Below, one piece after another: positions 1 to 7,790 of a DNA stretch of 32,967 bases. The DNA comes from Candidatus Poribacteria bacterium (GTDB taxonomy: Bacteria > Poribacteria > WGA-4E > WGA-3G), in contig JAGFCB010000164.1 of the NCBI GenBank assembly GCA_022394775.1, forward strand, positions 1 through 32,967, read 5' to 3'. A program made the position numbers and the translations under genes. The notes beneath the pieces are model-generated. The model was given only the letters and a program-made list of their open reading frames with translations. It was not told where the DNA came from and searched no databases. Each line of letters starts with the position of its first letter. The stretch's first letter is position 1.

Positions 1-266
1 GGCGGATTCCATAGAGGAACAAGCTGCGGTAAACATCATCGCCCGAGACGCTATCTTATCAAATATAGAGAACGCTCAGAGGAACCATCATGACGAAAAC
101 AGATAATCTCGCGGTAGGGAAACCTACCGAGAGTGAAAACGCTTGTGGAGCAAATGTAAGACCTCACAATACGTCAGCAACATCTGTTGGCATGGCAGGG
201 AGGCGATCTGTGAAGAAGCAAGAATCCCACTCCTTTAGGTGTGGGAGTGTCAACACAAATAACTAA
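1..266 (+). pseudogene. tnpB: TnpB (IS200/IS605-type accessory nuclease), C-terminal end, frameshifted
   Basis: Only the 3' end lies in the window. One frame (from base 2) reads an EEQAAVNIIARDA segment, like the NAA.NI.RRA stretch after the last catalytic Asp of TnpB, and stops at 104-106. The frame open from about 69 to the stop at 264-266 carries the typical tail: ENACGANVRP, then SVKKQESHSFRCG. Joining them needs a one-base indel between about 69 and 104, so this copy is probably inactive. TnpB is the RNA-guided nuclease of IS200/IS605 elements and its guide RNA normally overlaps the 3' end of the gene. No TnpA partner is visible. The family call rests on the tail motifs only. Confidence 0.6.
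221..253 (+). mobile_element. Right-end hairpin of the IS605-type element
   Basis: CCCAC (226-230) pairs with GTGGG (241-245), and an inner CC/GG pair closes a TTTA loop. The hairpin is followed by GTCAAC. It overlaps the last codons of the tnpB remnant, where subterminal right-end hairpins of IS200/IS605 elements and the 3' end of their guide RNA are found. The exact transposon boundary is inferred, somewhere around 250-255. Confidence 0.5.
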
Positions 267-284
267 ATACGTTAGGAGATTTCC

Positions 285-1091
285 ATGAAATTTATGAGGC
301 AATTAACTTGCGTAGGACTCAGTTTGATTTTGAGTATTTGCTTGCTTACTGTTTCTCCCGCGCTTGCACGGATTGAGATGAACACAGTAACGGGTCTCTG
401 GCTCTTTGACGAAGGCAGCGGTAATCTTGCCGCAGATTCGTCCAACAGTGCTCTTGATGCTACGTTGGTAGGTAACCCCACGTGGGTTAATGGCGTGTTT
501 GGTTCAGGATTAGAACTTGATGGTGCTGGTGCTTATGTTGAAGTCCCTGCACACGTCAATTCAAGAGATGCCATTACTGTCTCACTTTGGGTTAAAAGCA
601 TGACAGATACATGGAATCAGCACGGGTGGATGGTTGAAAAACGGAATGCGTATATCATCCATCCGAATGCAGATACTAAAAACATTTCCTGGCCGATTTG
701 TAACGGCGGTTGTTGGAATAAACCGGGCGGTTGGCGCGACGGTGAAGTTGGTCCCGATGACATCACCGATTGGCATCTTTATACGACAACGTTTGACAGT
801 GCTACCGGCGAGTGGAACATTTATATTGATGGCGTCGCGGAGAGCAGCATGTCGATAGATAAAAACCCGCTTGACGCTGACGATGGTCCGCTTTATATCG
901 GTAGGGATACCTGTTGTGATGGCAGATTCGGCGATGCGATTATTGACGAAGTCGCTATTTTCAGTGTTGCCTTAGGTGCTGACGATATCCAGATGATGAT
1001 GGACAAAGGACTTTCTGCGATGCTTTTGACTCCTGTTGAACCGGAGGACAAACTCTCCACGACTTGGGGTAAAGTTAAAGAGCAGTATTAA
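285..1091 (+). CDS. Secreted LamG (concanavalin A-like) domain protein with C-terminal TTWG tail
   Basis: This 268-residue protein has a signal peptide (residues about 1-29, cleavage after ALA) and one LamG / laminin G-3 jelly-roll domain (about 35-240). Family landmarks are GLWLFDEGSGN at the start, GLELDGAGAYVEVP, the ITVSLWVK strand, WHLYTTTFD, IYIDG, and the closing IIDEVAIFSVAL. Such domains usually bind carbohydrate or protein ligands; no catalytic residues are apparent. After a short linker (TPVEPEDK) it ends in LSTTWGKVKEQY, a tail shared with five other proteins here. The ATG at 285 follows an AGGAG at 274-278. It has a strong hairpin terminator just downstream and sits directly after the tnpB remnant, so it is probably transcribed on its own. 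Confidence 0.88.
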   Translation: MKFMRQLTCVGLSLILSICLLTVSPALARIEMNTVTGLWLFDEGSGNLAADSSNSALDATLVGNPTWVNGVFGSGLELDGAGAYVEVPAHVNSRDAITVSLWVKSMTDTWNQHGWMVEKRNAYIIHPNADTKNISWPICNGGCWNKPGGWRDGEVGPDDITDWHLYTTTFDSATGEWNIYIDGVAESSMSIDKNPLDADDGPLYIGRDTCCDGRFGDAIIDEVAIFSVALGADDIQMMMDKGLSAMLLTPVEPEDKLSTTWGKVKEQY

Positions 1092-1102
1092 ATATTAAGT
1101 GC

Positions 1103-1137
1103 GGCGGGCAAGGTGTATTCTTGCCCGCCTCTGTTTT
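1103..1137 (+). terminator. Rho-independent terminator after the first LamG gene
   Basis: Perfect 10-bp stem (1103-1112 with 1120-1129), 7-nt loop, followed by TCTGTTTT. It lies 12 bases after the LamG stop codon. Confidence 0.8.
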
Positions 1138-1166
1138 CAAATTTAAATATAAGGGGCTAAAATTAC

Positions 1167-1955
1167 ATGTTAAAAAAAATATCAATACCGACGCTGCTTG
1201 TTGTGTGGTTTTTTGCATCAGTTTCCTTAACATACGCGCAGCTGCCACTTGACGGCGTAGTGAGTTACTGGTCATTTGATGAAGGCACTGTTGCGGGTGG
1301 CAAAGTTGAGGATGTTTTAGGCGACAACGATGGAGAGCTTAAGGACGGACCGAAATCCGTCGCTGGTAAAGTCGGCAAAGCCCTTGAATTCAGCGGAGCG
1401 AATTCGGTCCATATTCCCGGTACCGCTTCGTTAGAATTCGCTGGTGAAACAGAGATGAGCGTTGCGGCTTGGATAAACGCTGACAGTGATAGTCCAGTGG
1501 ACGGTGTCGTCGCTGGATGCTGTGGTACAATCGTAGCACAACGTGATGTCAACGGTTGGGCATTGCGGTTTGATGGCAGAAATGCGGGTCAAGAGATGGA
1601 ATTTATTGTCCAGCCGGGTTGGCAAGGAGACGGCGGTTTCGGCGTGCCTGCGTTTGATAAGGGGAAATGGCACCATATTGTTGGGGTCGTTGCTGACAAA
1701 GAGATGCTCCTTTACGTCGATGGTAAGTTGGAGGCAGAGCAAAACTACAATGGTCCGATGTCAACGGGTGGTTCAGAAACCGAGATCGGACACGCAAGCG
1801 ATGGCGGTTTTATTGGCATCATTGACGAGGTTATGATCTACAATAAAGCCCTGTCTGCAGGTGAAGTTAAGCAGGTTTTTGAAGCAGAAGAGCTTCCCGT
1901 CCAACCGCAAGGCAAACTCGCAACCCGCTGGGGACAAATCAAAGCATCGTTCTAA
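1167..1955 (+). CDS. Secreted LamG domain protein with C-terminal TTWG-type tail
   Basis: A 262-residue paralogue of the preceding gene. It has a signal peptide (about 1-24, LTYAQ cleavage region) and one LamG domain (about 30-235): VVSYWSFDEG, ALEFSGANSVHIP, MSVAAWINAD, WHHIVGVVAD, LLYVDGKLEAE and IIDEVMIYNKALS. The linker VQPQG leads to the tail KLATRWGQIKASF, where R replaces the second T of TTWG. The start at 1167 follows an AAGGGG motif at 1151-1156. A terminator separates it from the upstream LamG gene, so the two look like tandem, separately transcribed duplicates. The ligand is unknown. Confidence 0.87.
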   Translation: MLKKISIPTLLVVWFFASVSLTYAQLPLDGVVSYWSFDEGTVAGGKVEDVLGDNDGELKDGPKSVAGKVGKALEFSGANSVHIPGTASLEFAGETEMSVAAWINADSDSPVDGVVAGCCGTIVAQRDVNGWALRFDGRNAGQEMEFIVQPGWQGDGGFGVPAFDKGKWHHIVGVVADKEMLLYVDGKLEAEQNYNGPMSTGGSETEIGHASDGGFIGIIDEVMIYNKALSAGEVKQVFEAEELPVQPQGKLATRWGQIKASF

Positions 1956-2003
1956 AGTAACATCTTTCCTATAAATCTTACTGTTCTTCGTGTTCTATTG
2001 ACC

Positions 2004-2122
2004 ATTTATAGTAGATCCCGTAATTACCTATACACTAACGGGAAGGCGAGGTTATAAACCTCGCCAGCGAAAGATTTGTGCTTCTGAGCGTGTAAACTTA
2101 TTTTTTCGATTTTACTATAAAT
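2004..2122. mobile_element. MITE-like element, copy 1
   Basis: About 119 bp bounded by a perfect 10-bp terminal inverted repeat (ATTTATAGTA / TACTATAAAT). The core is a hairpin with a 9-bp stem (2045-2053 with 2057-2065). Both ends match a second element at 19741-19848: left end TTATAGTARATCCC, right end GTAAACTTATTTT followed by GATTTTACTATAA. It has no coding capacity, so it would be mobilised by a transposase elsewhere. Confidence 0.65.
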
Positions 2123-2126
2123 TTCC

Positions 2127-2156
2127 TTGACCTCAATTTTTTCCTTGTGTCATAAT
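2127..2156 (+). promoter_or_regulatory. Putative sigma-70-type promoter for the Gfo/Idh/MocA gene
   Basis: TTGACC (2127-2132), an 18-base spacer, then CATAAT (2151-2156). It begins 5 bases after the MITE and is 100 bases upstream of the start codon at 2256. The leader contains an inverted repeat (AAACTTGGG near 2165 and its complement near 2200) that could fold in the transcript. Confidence 0.45.
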
Positions 2157-2255
2157 AACCCAATAAACTTGGGATGGATGTCCAATTGTTGTTAGTCCCC
2201 AAGTTTCTTCCTACCGTTTAGACTTCATCTTGAGAAAGGACCTTTAAATTATATT

Positions 2256-3317
2256 ATGCAACCCGTAAAAGTAGGTGTAATTGGATGTGGCGTAATTGGA
2301 AGCAGACATCTTAGTATCGCATCGGAGGCATCACATATTGAGTTGGTTGCCGCTGCAGACCTGATCGAAGCAAACAGAACTAACGCCGTGCAACGTTTCA
2401 ACCCACCCAAAGTGTATAGCAACGACCTTGATCTGCTCGATGACGATGAGGTCGAAGCAGTTGTCCTCGCGTTTCCGACGCAATATCGGACAGAGGTCGC
2501 CTTACGCGCATTCGAGAGAGGCAAGCACGTCTTGATAGAAAAACCGATCGGGATGAACGCTGCCGAGGTCGAACAACTCATTGCTGCGCGTGGTGACTTA
2601 ATTTCAGGATGTTGTTCTTCACGGAACCGTTTCAGCGCAGCTGCCCGGCTTGCGACACAGCTTATTACGACTGGCGGTTTGGGTGAACTCCGTAGTATAT
2701 ATTGCCGCGCGATTAGAGGTGCGGGGAAAGAACCCGACACGCCCCGACCTGCTTGGCGACTGACGAAGGCACTCAACGGCGGTGGCATTCTCGTTAACTG
2801 GGGATGCTATGACCTCGACTATCTGCTTGGTGTTACAGGATGGCAGCTCAAACCACAGACCGTATTTGCCCAGACGTGGACGGTGCCAGAAGTGTTCCAA
2901 TCGCATATTGCCTCTGGTTCCGATGCCGAAACACACTACACTGCGCTCATCCGATGTGAGGGTGGTATCGTCCTCAGCGTTGAACGCGGTGAGTTTATGA
3001 CGATGCACACGCACGAAGGTTGGGAAATTATCGGTACAGAAGGGTCTCTCCAGTTGACGATGGGTGATGGCAAACCGGAAAATGTTACTTATAATCGGAC
3101 AACGACAGAAAGCGGCGTTGCGTCAACATCGCTCTCAGAATTAGGAGACGCACCAGAATCAGAACATAGCGACCCACTGACTGATTTTGCCGCCGGTATA
3201 CGTGAAAATCGGCAGCCTTTAACGAGTTTGGAAAACGCGCTTGTCGTTCAGAAAATAACGGATGCTATTTATGCCTCTGCGGAAACAGGAAACGCTGTGG
3301 AGGTAGAAGGAGGGTAA
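2256..3317 (+). CDS. Gfo/Idh/MocA-family NAD(P)-dependent oxidoreductase
   Basis: 353 residues, normal for the family. The N-terminal Rossmann fold carries GxGxxG (GCGVIG, residues 10-15). The EKPIG signature with the conserved Lys (K96) closes the cofactor domain. The C-terminal alpha/beta domain (about 125-320) includes GGILVNWGCYDLDYLLG, with the position usually held by the catalytic His region. Members oxidise or reduce sugars, inositols and related polyols; the substrate cannot be read from sequence. It is cytoplasmic, with no signal peptide. An AAAGGA lies 15 bases before the ATG, a rather long spacing. It converges with the SGNH gene across a terminator. A second, divergent family member lies at 31311-32306. 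Confidence 0.88.
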   Translation: MQPVKVGVIGCGVIGSRHLSIASEASHIELVAAADLIEANRTNAVQRFNPPKVYSNDLDLLDDDEVEAVVLAFPTQYRTEVALRAFERGKHVLIEKPIGMNAAEVEQLIAARGDLISGCCSSRNRFSAAARLATQLITTGGLGELRSIYCRAIRGAGKEPDTPRPAWRLTKALNGGGILVNWGCYDLDYLLGVTGWQLKPQTVFAQTWTVPEVFQSHIASGSDAETHYTALIRCEGGIVLSVERGEFMTMHTHEGWEIIGTEGSLQLTMGDGKPENVTYNRTTTESGVASTSLSELGDAPESEHSDPLTDFAAGIRENRQPLTSLENALVVQKITDAIYASAETGNAVEVEGG

Positions 3318-3340
3318 TCCTCAAAAAGCGTCCAGTTTGT

Positions 3341-3372
3341 AGGGGTAGGTCTTGGACCTACCCCTTAAGTTA
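3341..3372. terminator. Hairpin terminator between convergent genes
   Basis: A perfect 11-bp stem (3341-3351 with 3355-3365) with a 3-nt loop lies between the stop codons of the oxidoreductase (+) and the SGNH esterase (-). The T-rich flank is weak on both sides, so termination is inferred from position and symmetry. Confidence 0.55.
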
Positions 3373-3373
3373 T

Positions 3374-4360
3374 TTATACAAAAAATTTCTCGGCGACTAC
3401 AGTTGTAAAATTCTTACCCATGACTCGGTAGCCTTCCGCATCGGGATGTAGGTCATCTGGGAGCAAATGGACAAAGTCTGGACCAAAAACACTTAACCCG
3501 TCAACGTAATGGACATTCTGATCACCGTGTGTTTGAAGAGCTTCGGCAGCGGCTTGTACCTCTTCACGCATCCCTTTGAGATGAAATCCTACAGTGTTCG
3601 GATTTTCCTCCCTCGGTGGGCAACAAATAGGTGACATCAACACGATCGGTATATCCGGATGTTTCTCCCGGACAATCTGGACAGCACCAATAATTGCCGG
3701 ACGAAATGCCCGCGGTCCTAAGCTGGATGCCCCTTGGATATTGATACCGAGACACATTGAGATATAATCAGCAGGTAACTCACGAATCATCCGCGCTACC
3801 ATTGCATCGAGATGACACTGTCCGCCGTAACCGAGGCAGGTTAGATTCAACCCGTGGGTTCGTGCGACGACCCCTGGCCATGTTTGTGTTGGCGATGCTG
3901 CCGCCCGGCATTGCGTGATAGAACTCCCGTAAGTAATCCACCGAGGGCGTGTATCATCGCATGGTGCTAATGTTGCGCCATCATCTATCTCTAAGCTGCG
4001 GAGCTGAAACTGTCCGTATTGCGGTAACCACAACTCGATTAACTTTTCACTATCGGACAAGCCTTTAAAAGCGAAACTATCCTTCTGTTTCAGGTCAGTT
4101 GCCTCTATTAATTCCCCATCACTACAAAGATCAAGTATTCCGCATTCGTTCTGCGGGACAATATTACCCGAAACCTGTGTTGTATTACTCCGAAAACTGA
4201 TGCGAACGCCAGCAGGCATCGCGGAACGTTCAAGTAAGGGTTTCGGGAATAGGATATGCGCTGGGTGTGGTGTGCGCCACGGCATTATCCAATCTTCGGT
4301 TTTCTGCAAGGAAACAGCCCCTTGCCAAGTCAATTGTGGTGCATCTGGTTTCAGTTGCAT
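3374..4360 (-). CDS. SGNH/GDSL-type hydrolase (probable carbohydrate or acyl esterase)
   Basis: 328 residues with no signal peptide. Residues about 1-130 look like an N-terminal beta-sandwich; 140-328 form the SGNH hydrolase domain. Block I is YGSSIT (nucleophile Ser about 147), a Gly block follows in LGYGGQ, the block III Asn is in LGIN, and block V is DDLHPD with catalytic Asp302 and His305. This layout matches two-domain bacterial esterases that deacylate sugars or other polar esters. A good ribosome site (AAGGAGAG) precedes the ATG. The gene starts 26 bases after the epimerase stop, so the two probably form one operon. Confidence 0.8.
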   Translation of the reverse strand: MQLKPDAPQLTWQGAVSLQKTEDWIMPWRTPHPAHILFPKPLLERSAMPAGVRISFRSNTTQVSGNIVPQNECGILDLCSDGELIEATDLKQKDSFAFKGLSDSEKLIELWLPQYGQFQLRSLEIDDGATLAPCDDTRPRWITYGSSITQCRAAASPTQTWPGVVARTHGLNLTCLGYGGQCHLDAMVARMIRELPADYISMCLGINIQGASSLGPRAFRPAIIGAVQIVREKHPDIPIVLMSPICCPPREENPNTVGFHLKGMREEVQAAAEALQTHGDQNVHYVDGLSVFGPDFVHLLPDDLHPDAEGYRVMGKNFTTVVAEKFFV

Positions 4361-4386
4361 TATATCTCTCCTTCACCTATAGCGGT

Positions 4387-5199
4387 CTACATAGCGTCAA
4401 TGACGGCACGTAATTGTCTCACACCCGCTAACATATCCTCCGGTTGTCCCCAATGTTCAATGCTCGCTGCACCAGTAAACCCATCATCAACAAGCGTTTC
4501 CAACAACTGCTCATAACGCAAGTCTGTGTCTCCGATCGGATTGAGATTTTTTTCTCGATTCGGTTTCACATGCACATGCCGTATAAGCCCTTTAATATGC
4601 GCATATCCATCTGGCAAGGGATTTTCGCCGCAGTGTAATCCGTTATTGACATCCCAGCATGAGGTAAGCGCGGTGCTATTTCCGAGGGCATCAATAACAG
4701 CACGTGTTTCTTCGCAAGTGCCAGCGAGACACGCGCTTTCGTTTTCAAAGCAGAGCGTAACATCTGCGCTCTCTGCAATCGGAACAACCAACGAAAGTTT
4801 CTCAACGATACGTTCCATGTAATCGTTAATATTCGGACGCGGTGCGTCTTTAATACGGCGATTTGGATTCCAAAACGTGAACCCACGGATGACCTGTGTA
4901 TCGAAAGCGTGTGCGAGTGTGACCATCCGGTCAAAGTGTTTTCGGTGTTGATCATACTCCTGCGGATCATCAATTGAGCATTTGCCAAACGGCGATCCGA
5001 CACTGGCACAGCGAACATTATAGGCACTCAACACATCTTGAACGCGTTGAACATCGTCATCGTCAATTTCGGTTACGTGTTTTCCCCACACACCACCACG
5101 TATTTCAACAGTATTCGCACCGGCTTCGACACCGAGTTTGATAGCTTCCTCAAAATCGGATTTAGAAACCTCGTCAGCAAAAAAACAGACATCAATCAT
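4387..5199 (-). CDS. Sugar phosphate isomerase/epimerase (xylose-isomerase-like TIM barrel)
   Basis: 270 residues, the usual length for the AP-endonuclease-2 / xylose-isomerase-like family. Likely divalent-metal ligands are Glu152 (CFENE), Asp183 (CWDVNN), a His in RHVHVKP (208 or 210) and Glu248 (SIEHWG). These enzymes interconvert ketoses and aldoses or epimerise keto-sugars; the substrate is not readable. It is encoded just upstream of the SGNH esterase, consistent with de-esterification and then isomerisation of a modified sugar. A hairpin lies between it and the upstream redoxin gene; a G-rich stretch just before the ATG is the only candidate ribosome site. Confidence 0.85.
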   Translation of the reverse strand: MIDVCFFADEVSKSDFEEAIKLGVEAGANTVEIRGGVWGKHVTEIDDDDVQRVQDVLSAYNVRCASVGSPFGKCSIDDPQEYDQHRKHFDRMVTLAHAFDTQVIRGFTFWNPNRRIKDAPRPNINDYMERIVEKLSLVVPIAESADVTLCFENESACLAGTCEETRAVIDALGNSTALTSCWDVNNGLHCGENPLPDGYAHIKGLIRHVHVKPNREKNLNPIGDTDLRYEQLLETLVDDGFTGAASIEHWGQPEDMLAGVRQLRAVIDAM

Positions 5200-5212
5200 T
5201 TTTAACCCCCTA

Positions 5213-5234
5213 AATCCCCCTTATCAGGGGGACT
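5213..5234 (-). terminator. Possible terminator or repeat hairpin between redoxin and epimerase
   Basis: TCCCCC (5215-5220) pairs with GGGGGA (5227-5232) around a 6-nt loop, in the 56-base gap between the two genes. C-rich and G-rich runs of this kind are common intergenic repeats, so it may be a repeat rather than a dedicated terminator. Confidence 0.4.
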
Positions 5235-5255
5235 TTTGAAACCGTTGTGTAGGCT

Positions 5256-5909
5256 CTACAATTTTTTCAATTCAGTCACAATCTGATCGGAACTGACGCG
5301 AGTGTCAAATTTGGCATCAAGGAACTTCCATGCAATGCGCCCATCCTGATCAATAATATAGGTTGCGGGGCGTGCGATACGCATGTTACTTGTGTCAATA
5401 ACATTATAGGCATTAATCGCTGCTCTATTTTCATCCGAGAGTAAAAGATAAGTTATCTCGAGATTTTGCTTTGTTAAACCTATAAGTGCCTGTGAATCAG
5501 CACTCATCGCAATTATTTTCGCATCTTGCGCACTAATGCTTTCATAACCTGTTTGCAACTCACCGAGTTGCGCTTGACAGAAACCTCACGTGCCGAACCG
5601 ATAAAAGACGATGACCAACTTTTGTCCGCTATAATCTGCGAGACTATGGATATTTCCATCTGCATCCGGCAACGAGAACTCAGGTGCTGTTGTCCCAATA
5701 GCGAGTCCTTCACCCAATGGAAATTGCGCGGTTGTCCCTTCCATAGAAACTATATCTTGTAAAGCTTTGTCGGCGTTATCGCATGCCGGAGAGAAAAAGA
5801 TAATAGCAGTGAATAAAATTGAAAGATTTACGAAACTCATAGTATCCGAAAACGGCGTTTTCCGTTTCGGGTTTGTGATATAATTTATTATCAATTTCTT
5901 GAATACCAT
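5256..5909 (-). CDS. AhpC/TSA-family redoxin, putative selenoprotein (in-frame UGA at 5586-5588)
   Basis: Read through the TGA, this is a 217-residue thioredoxin-fold protein: a hydrophobic N-terminal export segment (about 24-41, SPAC as a possible lipobox), IGTTAPEFSLPDADG, VIVFYRFGT, then Sec108-Gly-Phe-Cys111 and QAQLGELQ, and a C-terminal half with a cis-Pro region (RPATYIIDQDGRIAWKF). The UGA sits where Bcp/TlpA-like redoxins have the first Cys of the WCxxC-type motif; the other catalytic Cys is present. A 7-bp hairpin with a GGU loop starts 15 nt after the UGA. The gene starts 3 bases after the PhyH stop codon, so the two are probably coupled. An internal start at 5840 would leave a cleaner signal peptide. 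A sequencing error or nonsense mutation is the alternative. Confidence 0.72.
5555..5588 (-). promoter_or_regulatory. SECIS-like hairpin of the redoxin gene
   Basis: In the mRNA, UGA (5588-5586) is followed after 14 nt by a perfect 7-bp stem (5571-5565 with 5561-5555) closed by loop GGU, at +22 to +24. This spacing and the GG in the apical loop agree with bacterial SECIS elements read by SelB, such as that of E. coli fdhF. Confidence 0.6.
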
Positions 5910-5912
5910 AGA

Positions 5913-6770
5913 TTAGTAATCCTCAGCCGTTAGGAATGGCTTTGGTTTCTGAGGGTTTTCGATTTCCATTTCGACATTTTCAGGTGGGAATTGTGGGGAG
6001 ACTACACCGCCCTTCATCACCCATCGGAAGTTTTGCCAAAAGCGTCTACTGGTCTTGATGATTTCTGGATTTGTATAGACACCTGCGACAGCAATACGAC
6101 TCTGCTCAGTTTTGTTGGGTGGACTATAGTGCCAAAGACTGCTGTGCCAGATGACGGCATCTCCGGTCCCTAACTCAATATGATGTACACCGTGTTTTCC
6201 GATCATCTCCTGAACAGTTTCTCGTGGTAGTTCACCGTGTATACTATCGGGATACAAGACGTGTTCAATGATCTCAGTTTTGTGGCTACCGGGGATAAAC
6301 TGCATGCATCCATTTTTCCGGGTCGCGGGTTCAAGGGGTATCCAGAAGTTGAAAGGTTCGGTTTCACCGTCACGCCAGAGTCCATTATCTTGATGCCACG
6401 GGGTTGCGCTGCCAGTGCGTGCGGGTTTAAGGAAGCAGCTATTGTACTTCATAATAATGTCATCACCGAGGAAATAGCGTGCGATATTAAGTATTTCGGG
6501 ACCGGCATGTACGTTGTGCCATATCAGTGGCGACTGGACGCAGAAGTTGCTGAGTTTGCGATAGCGTGCGATCCGGCCTTGTGGTGAATCGTCCATCGGA
6601 TCCATCGGATCCATATCAGCGACTTGTCCCGGATCAGGTAGCATAATGTGGTTGCGAATTACGCCGCGAAGTTCCGCTGCCACCTCTGGTGAGATAATAT
6701 TGCGAAGGACAAAATAGCCTTCAGTTTCATATTGTGCTTTCTGTTCAAGCGTCGGTTTCCAGTCATGCAT
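5913..6770 (-). CDS. Phytanoyl-CoA dioxygenase (PhyH) family protein
   Basis: 285 residues, typical length. It is an Fe(II)/2-oxoglutarate-dependent oxygenase with a double-stranded beta-helix. The facial triad is HxD in TPWHQDN (His126, Asp128) plus the distal His214 in SLWHYSPPN; Arg225 is the likely 2-oxoglutarate ligand. The family hydroxylates very varied small molecules and lipids, so the substrate is open. It is cytoplasmic. Residues 53-60 contain a small MDPMDP repeat. It lies immediately upstream of the redoxin (3-base gap). Two other PhyH proteins occur in the window (10063-10923 and 32476-32967), but they share only the family motifs. Confidence 0.88.
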   Translation of the reverse strand: MHDWKPTLEQKAQYETEGYFVLRNIISPEVAAELRGVIRNHIMLPDPGQVADMDPMDPMDDSPQGRIARYRKLSNFCVQSPLIWHNVHAGPEILNIARYFLGDDIIMKYNSCFLKPARTGSATPWHQDNGLWRDGETEPFNFWIPLEPATRKNGCMQFIPGSHKTEIIEHVLYPDSIHGELPRETVQEMIGKHGVHHIELGTGDAVIWHSSLWHYSPPNKTEQSRIAVAGVYTNPEIIKTSRRFWQNFRWVMKGGVVSPQFPPENVEMEIENPQKPKPFLTAEDY

Positions 6771-6838
6771 AAGTGTGTTTCTTTTATTTAGGGAGTCCTA
6801 CAAATAACGCAGCAAAATTGTGTGGCGTCAATGTCGCG

Positions 6839-7588
6839 TTATCTATCGTTCGCCTTGAGTCGTCCCCAAGTTGTTGTGAGCAAGCCATTCGGTGAAACAG
6901 GTAGGACAGCCTCTACCCCGTTCATCAATTCCACGATCTCAGCCTCTGTAATACCTCGATCAAAGAAAACGACTTCGTCTAATCTACCGATGAACTTCTC
7001 GCCGCCGAAGGTGCCAAAAAGTAGTTCGCCTGCTTGATCTATATCACCGTCCTGTTTGGTGGTGGCTTCAAGCGCGCCATCTACATAAAGCTGCATCTCG
7101 CTGCCGTTGTAAAGTCCGACAATGTGATACCATTTTTCCGGTTCAACGACGGTCTTTCCCCATACACCACCGGTAAACCCACCGCCTGACCAGATGCCGA
7201 AAACATAACCACCCGGCACTCTTTCACCGCCGGATTGAACCTCCAACAAATAAGAACCGTTTCGTCGAATAGCAGTATCAGAAGCACCTTTATTCATGTA
7301 AACCCAGGTCGCGATACTCATCTGATCTTTGAAATTGAGGCTATCCGAGGCTTCAACGGTCACAACATGCGGCGGTTCAAATTCTAATGCGCCGCCGAAT
7401 TTACCTTCCGCCCATTTCGCGCCGCTGATCGTGCCATCGTTCTCATTGCCTGATGTATCCGCAGCGGTGCCGCCTTTACCTTCATCAAAAAGCCAAATGC
7501 CAACCGCATCATCCAATAACTCGGCAGAAAGCGGAGACATTACTATACACAAACTTCCAACGATAGTGATCCAAAACATCAATTTCAT
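6839..7588 (-). CDS. Secreted LamG domain protein with C-terminal TTWG tail
   Basis: 249 residues. It has a signal peptide (about 1-22, LSA cleavage) and a LamG domain (about 28-220): AVGIWLFDEGKGG, ALEFEPPHVVTVE, MSIATWVYM, WYHIVGLYNG, LYVDGALEA and RLDEVVFFDRGIT. A short linker (LPVSPNG) precedes the tail LLTTTWGRLKANDR. A strong ribosome site (AAAGGAGG) precedes the ATG. It is divergent from the UvrC-like gene, and the PhyH gene follows after 68 bases on the same strand. Confidence 0.88.
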   Translation of the reverse strand: MKLMFWITIVGSLCIVMSPLSAELLDDAVGIWLFDEGKGGTAADTSGNENDGTISGAKWAEGKFGGALEFEPPHVVTVEASDSLNFKDQMSIATWVYMNKGASDTAIRRNGSYLLEVQSGGERVPGGYVFGIWSGGGFTGGVWGKTVVEPEKWYHIVGLYNGSEMQLYVDGALEATTKQDGDIDQAGELLFGTFGGEKFIGRLDEVVFFDRGITEAEIVELMNGVEAVLPVSPNGLLTTTWGRLKANDR

Positions 7589-7790
7589 CTGCCTTCCTCC
7601 TTTGATAGTACATGAGTTTAGCAGAAAAGGAAAAATGTGTCAAGGTCTCATGCAGCACAAGAATCGGGATTCCGAACCCCTCTTACAAGACTGATGCCAA
7701 TTGTATACCCTGACTGGAAACGTCTTTTCGATTGAATTATTTGGGTAAGTGTGATAAATTAGAAACAAACATTATTCTGTGAATTGACTG

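Noticed and set aside
5586..5588. Redoxin gene as two separate genes or a pseudogene
   Set aside because: The frame is unbroken through the UGA, the UGA sits exactly at the active-site Cys, and a SECIS-like hairpin follows with the same spacing as in the HMA genes.
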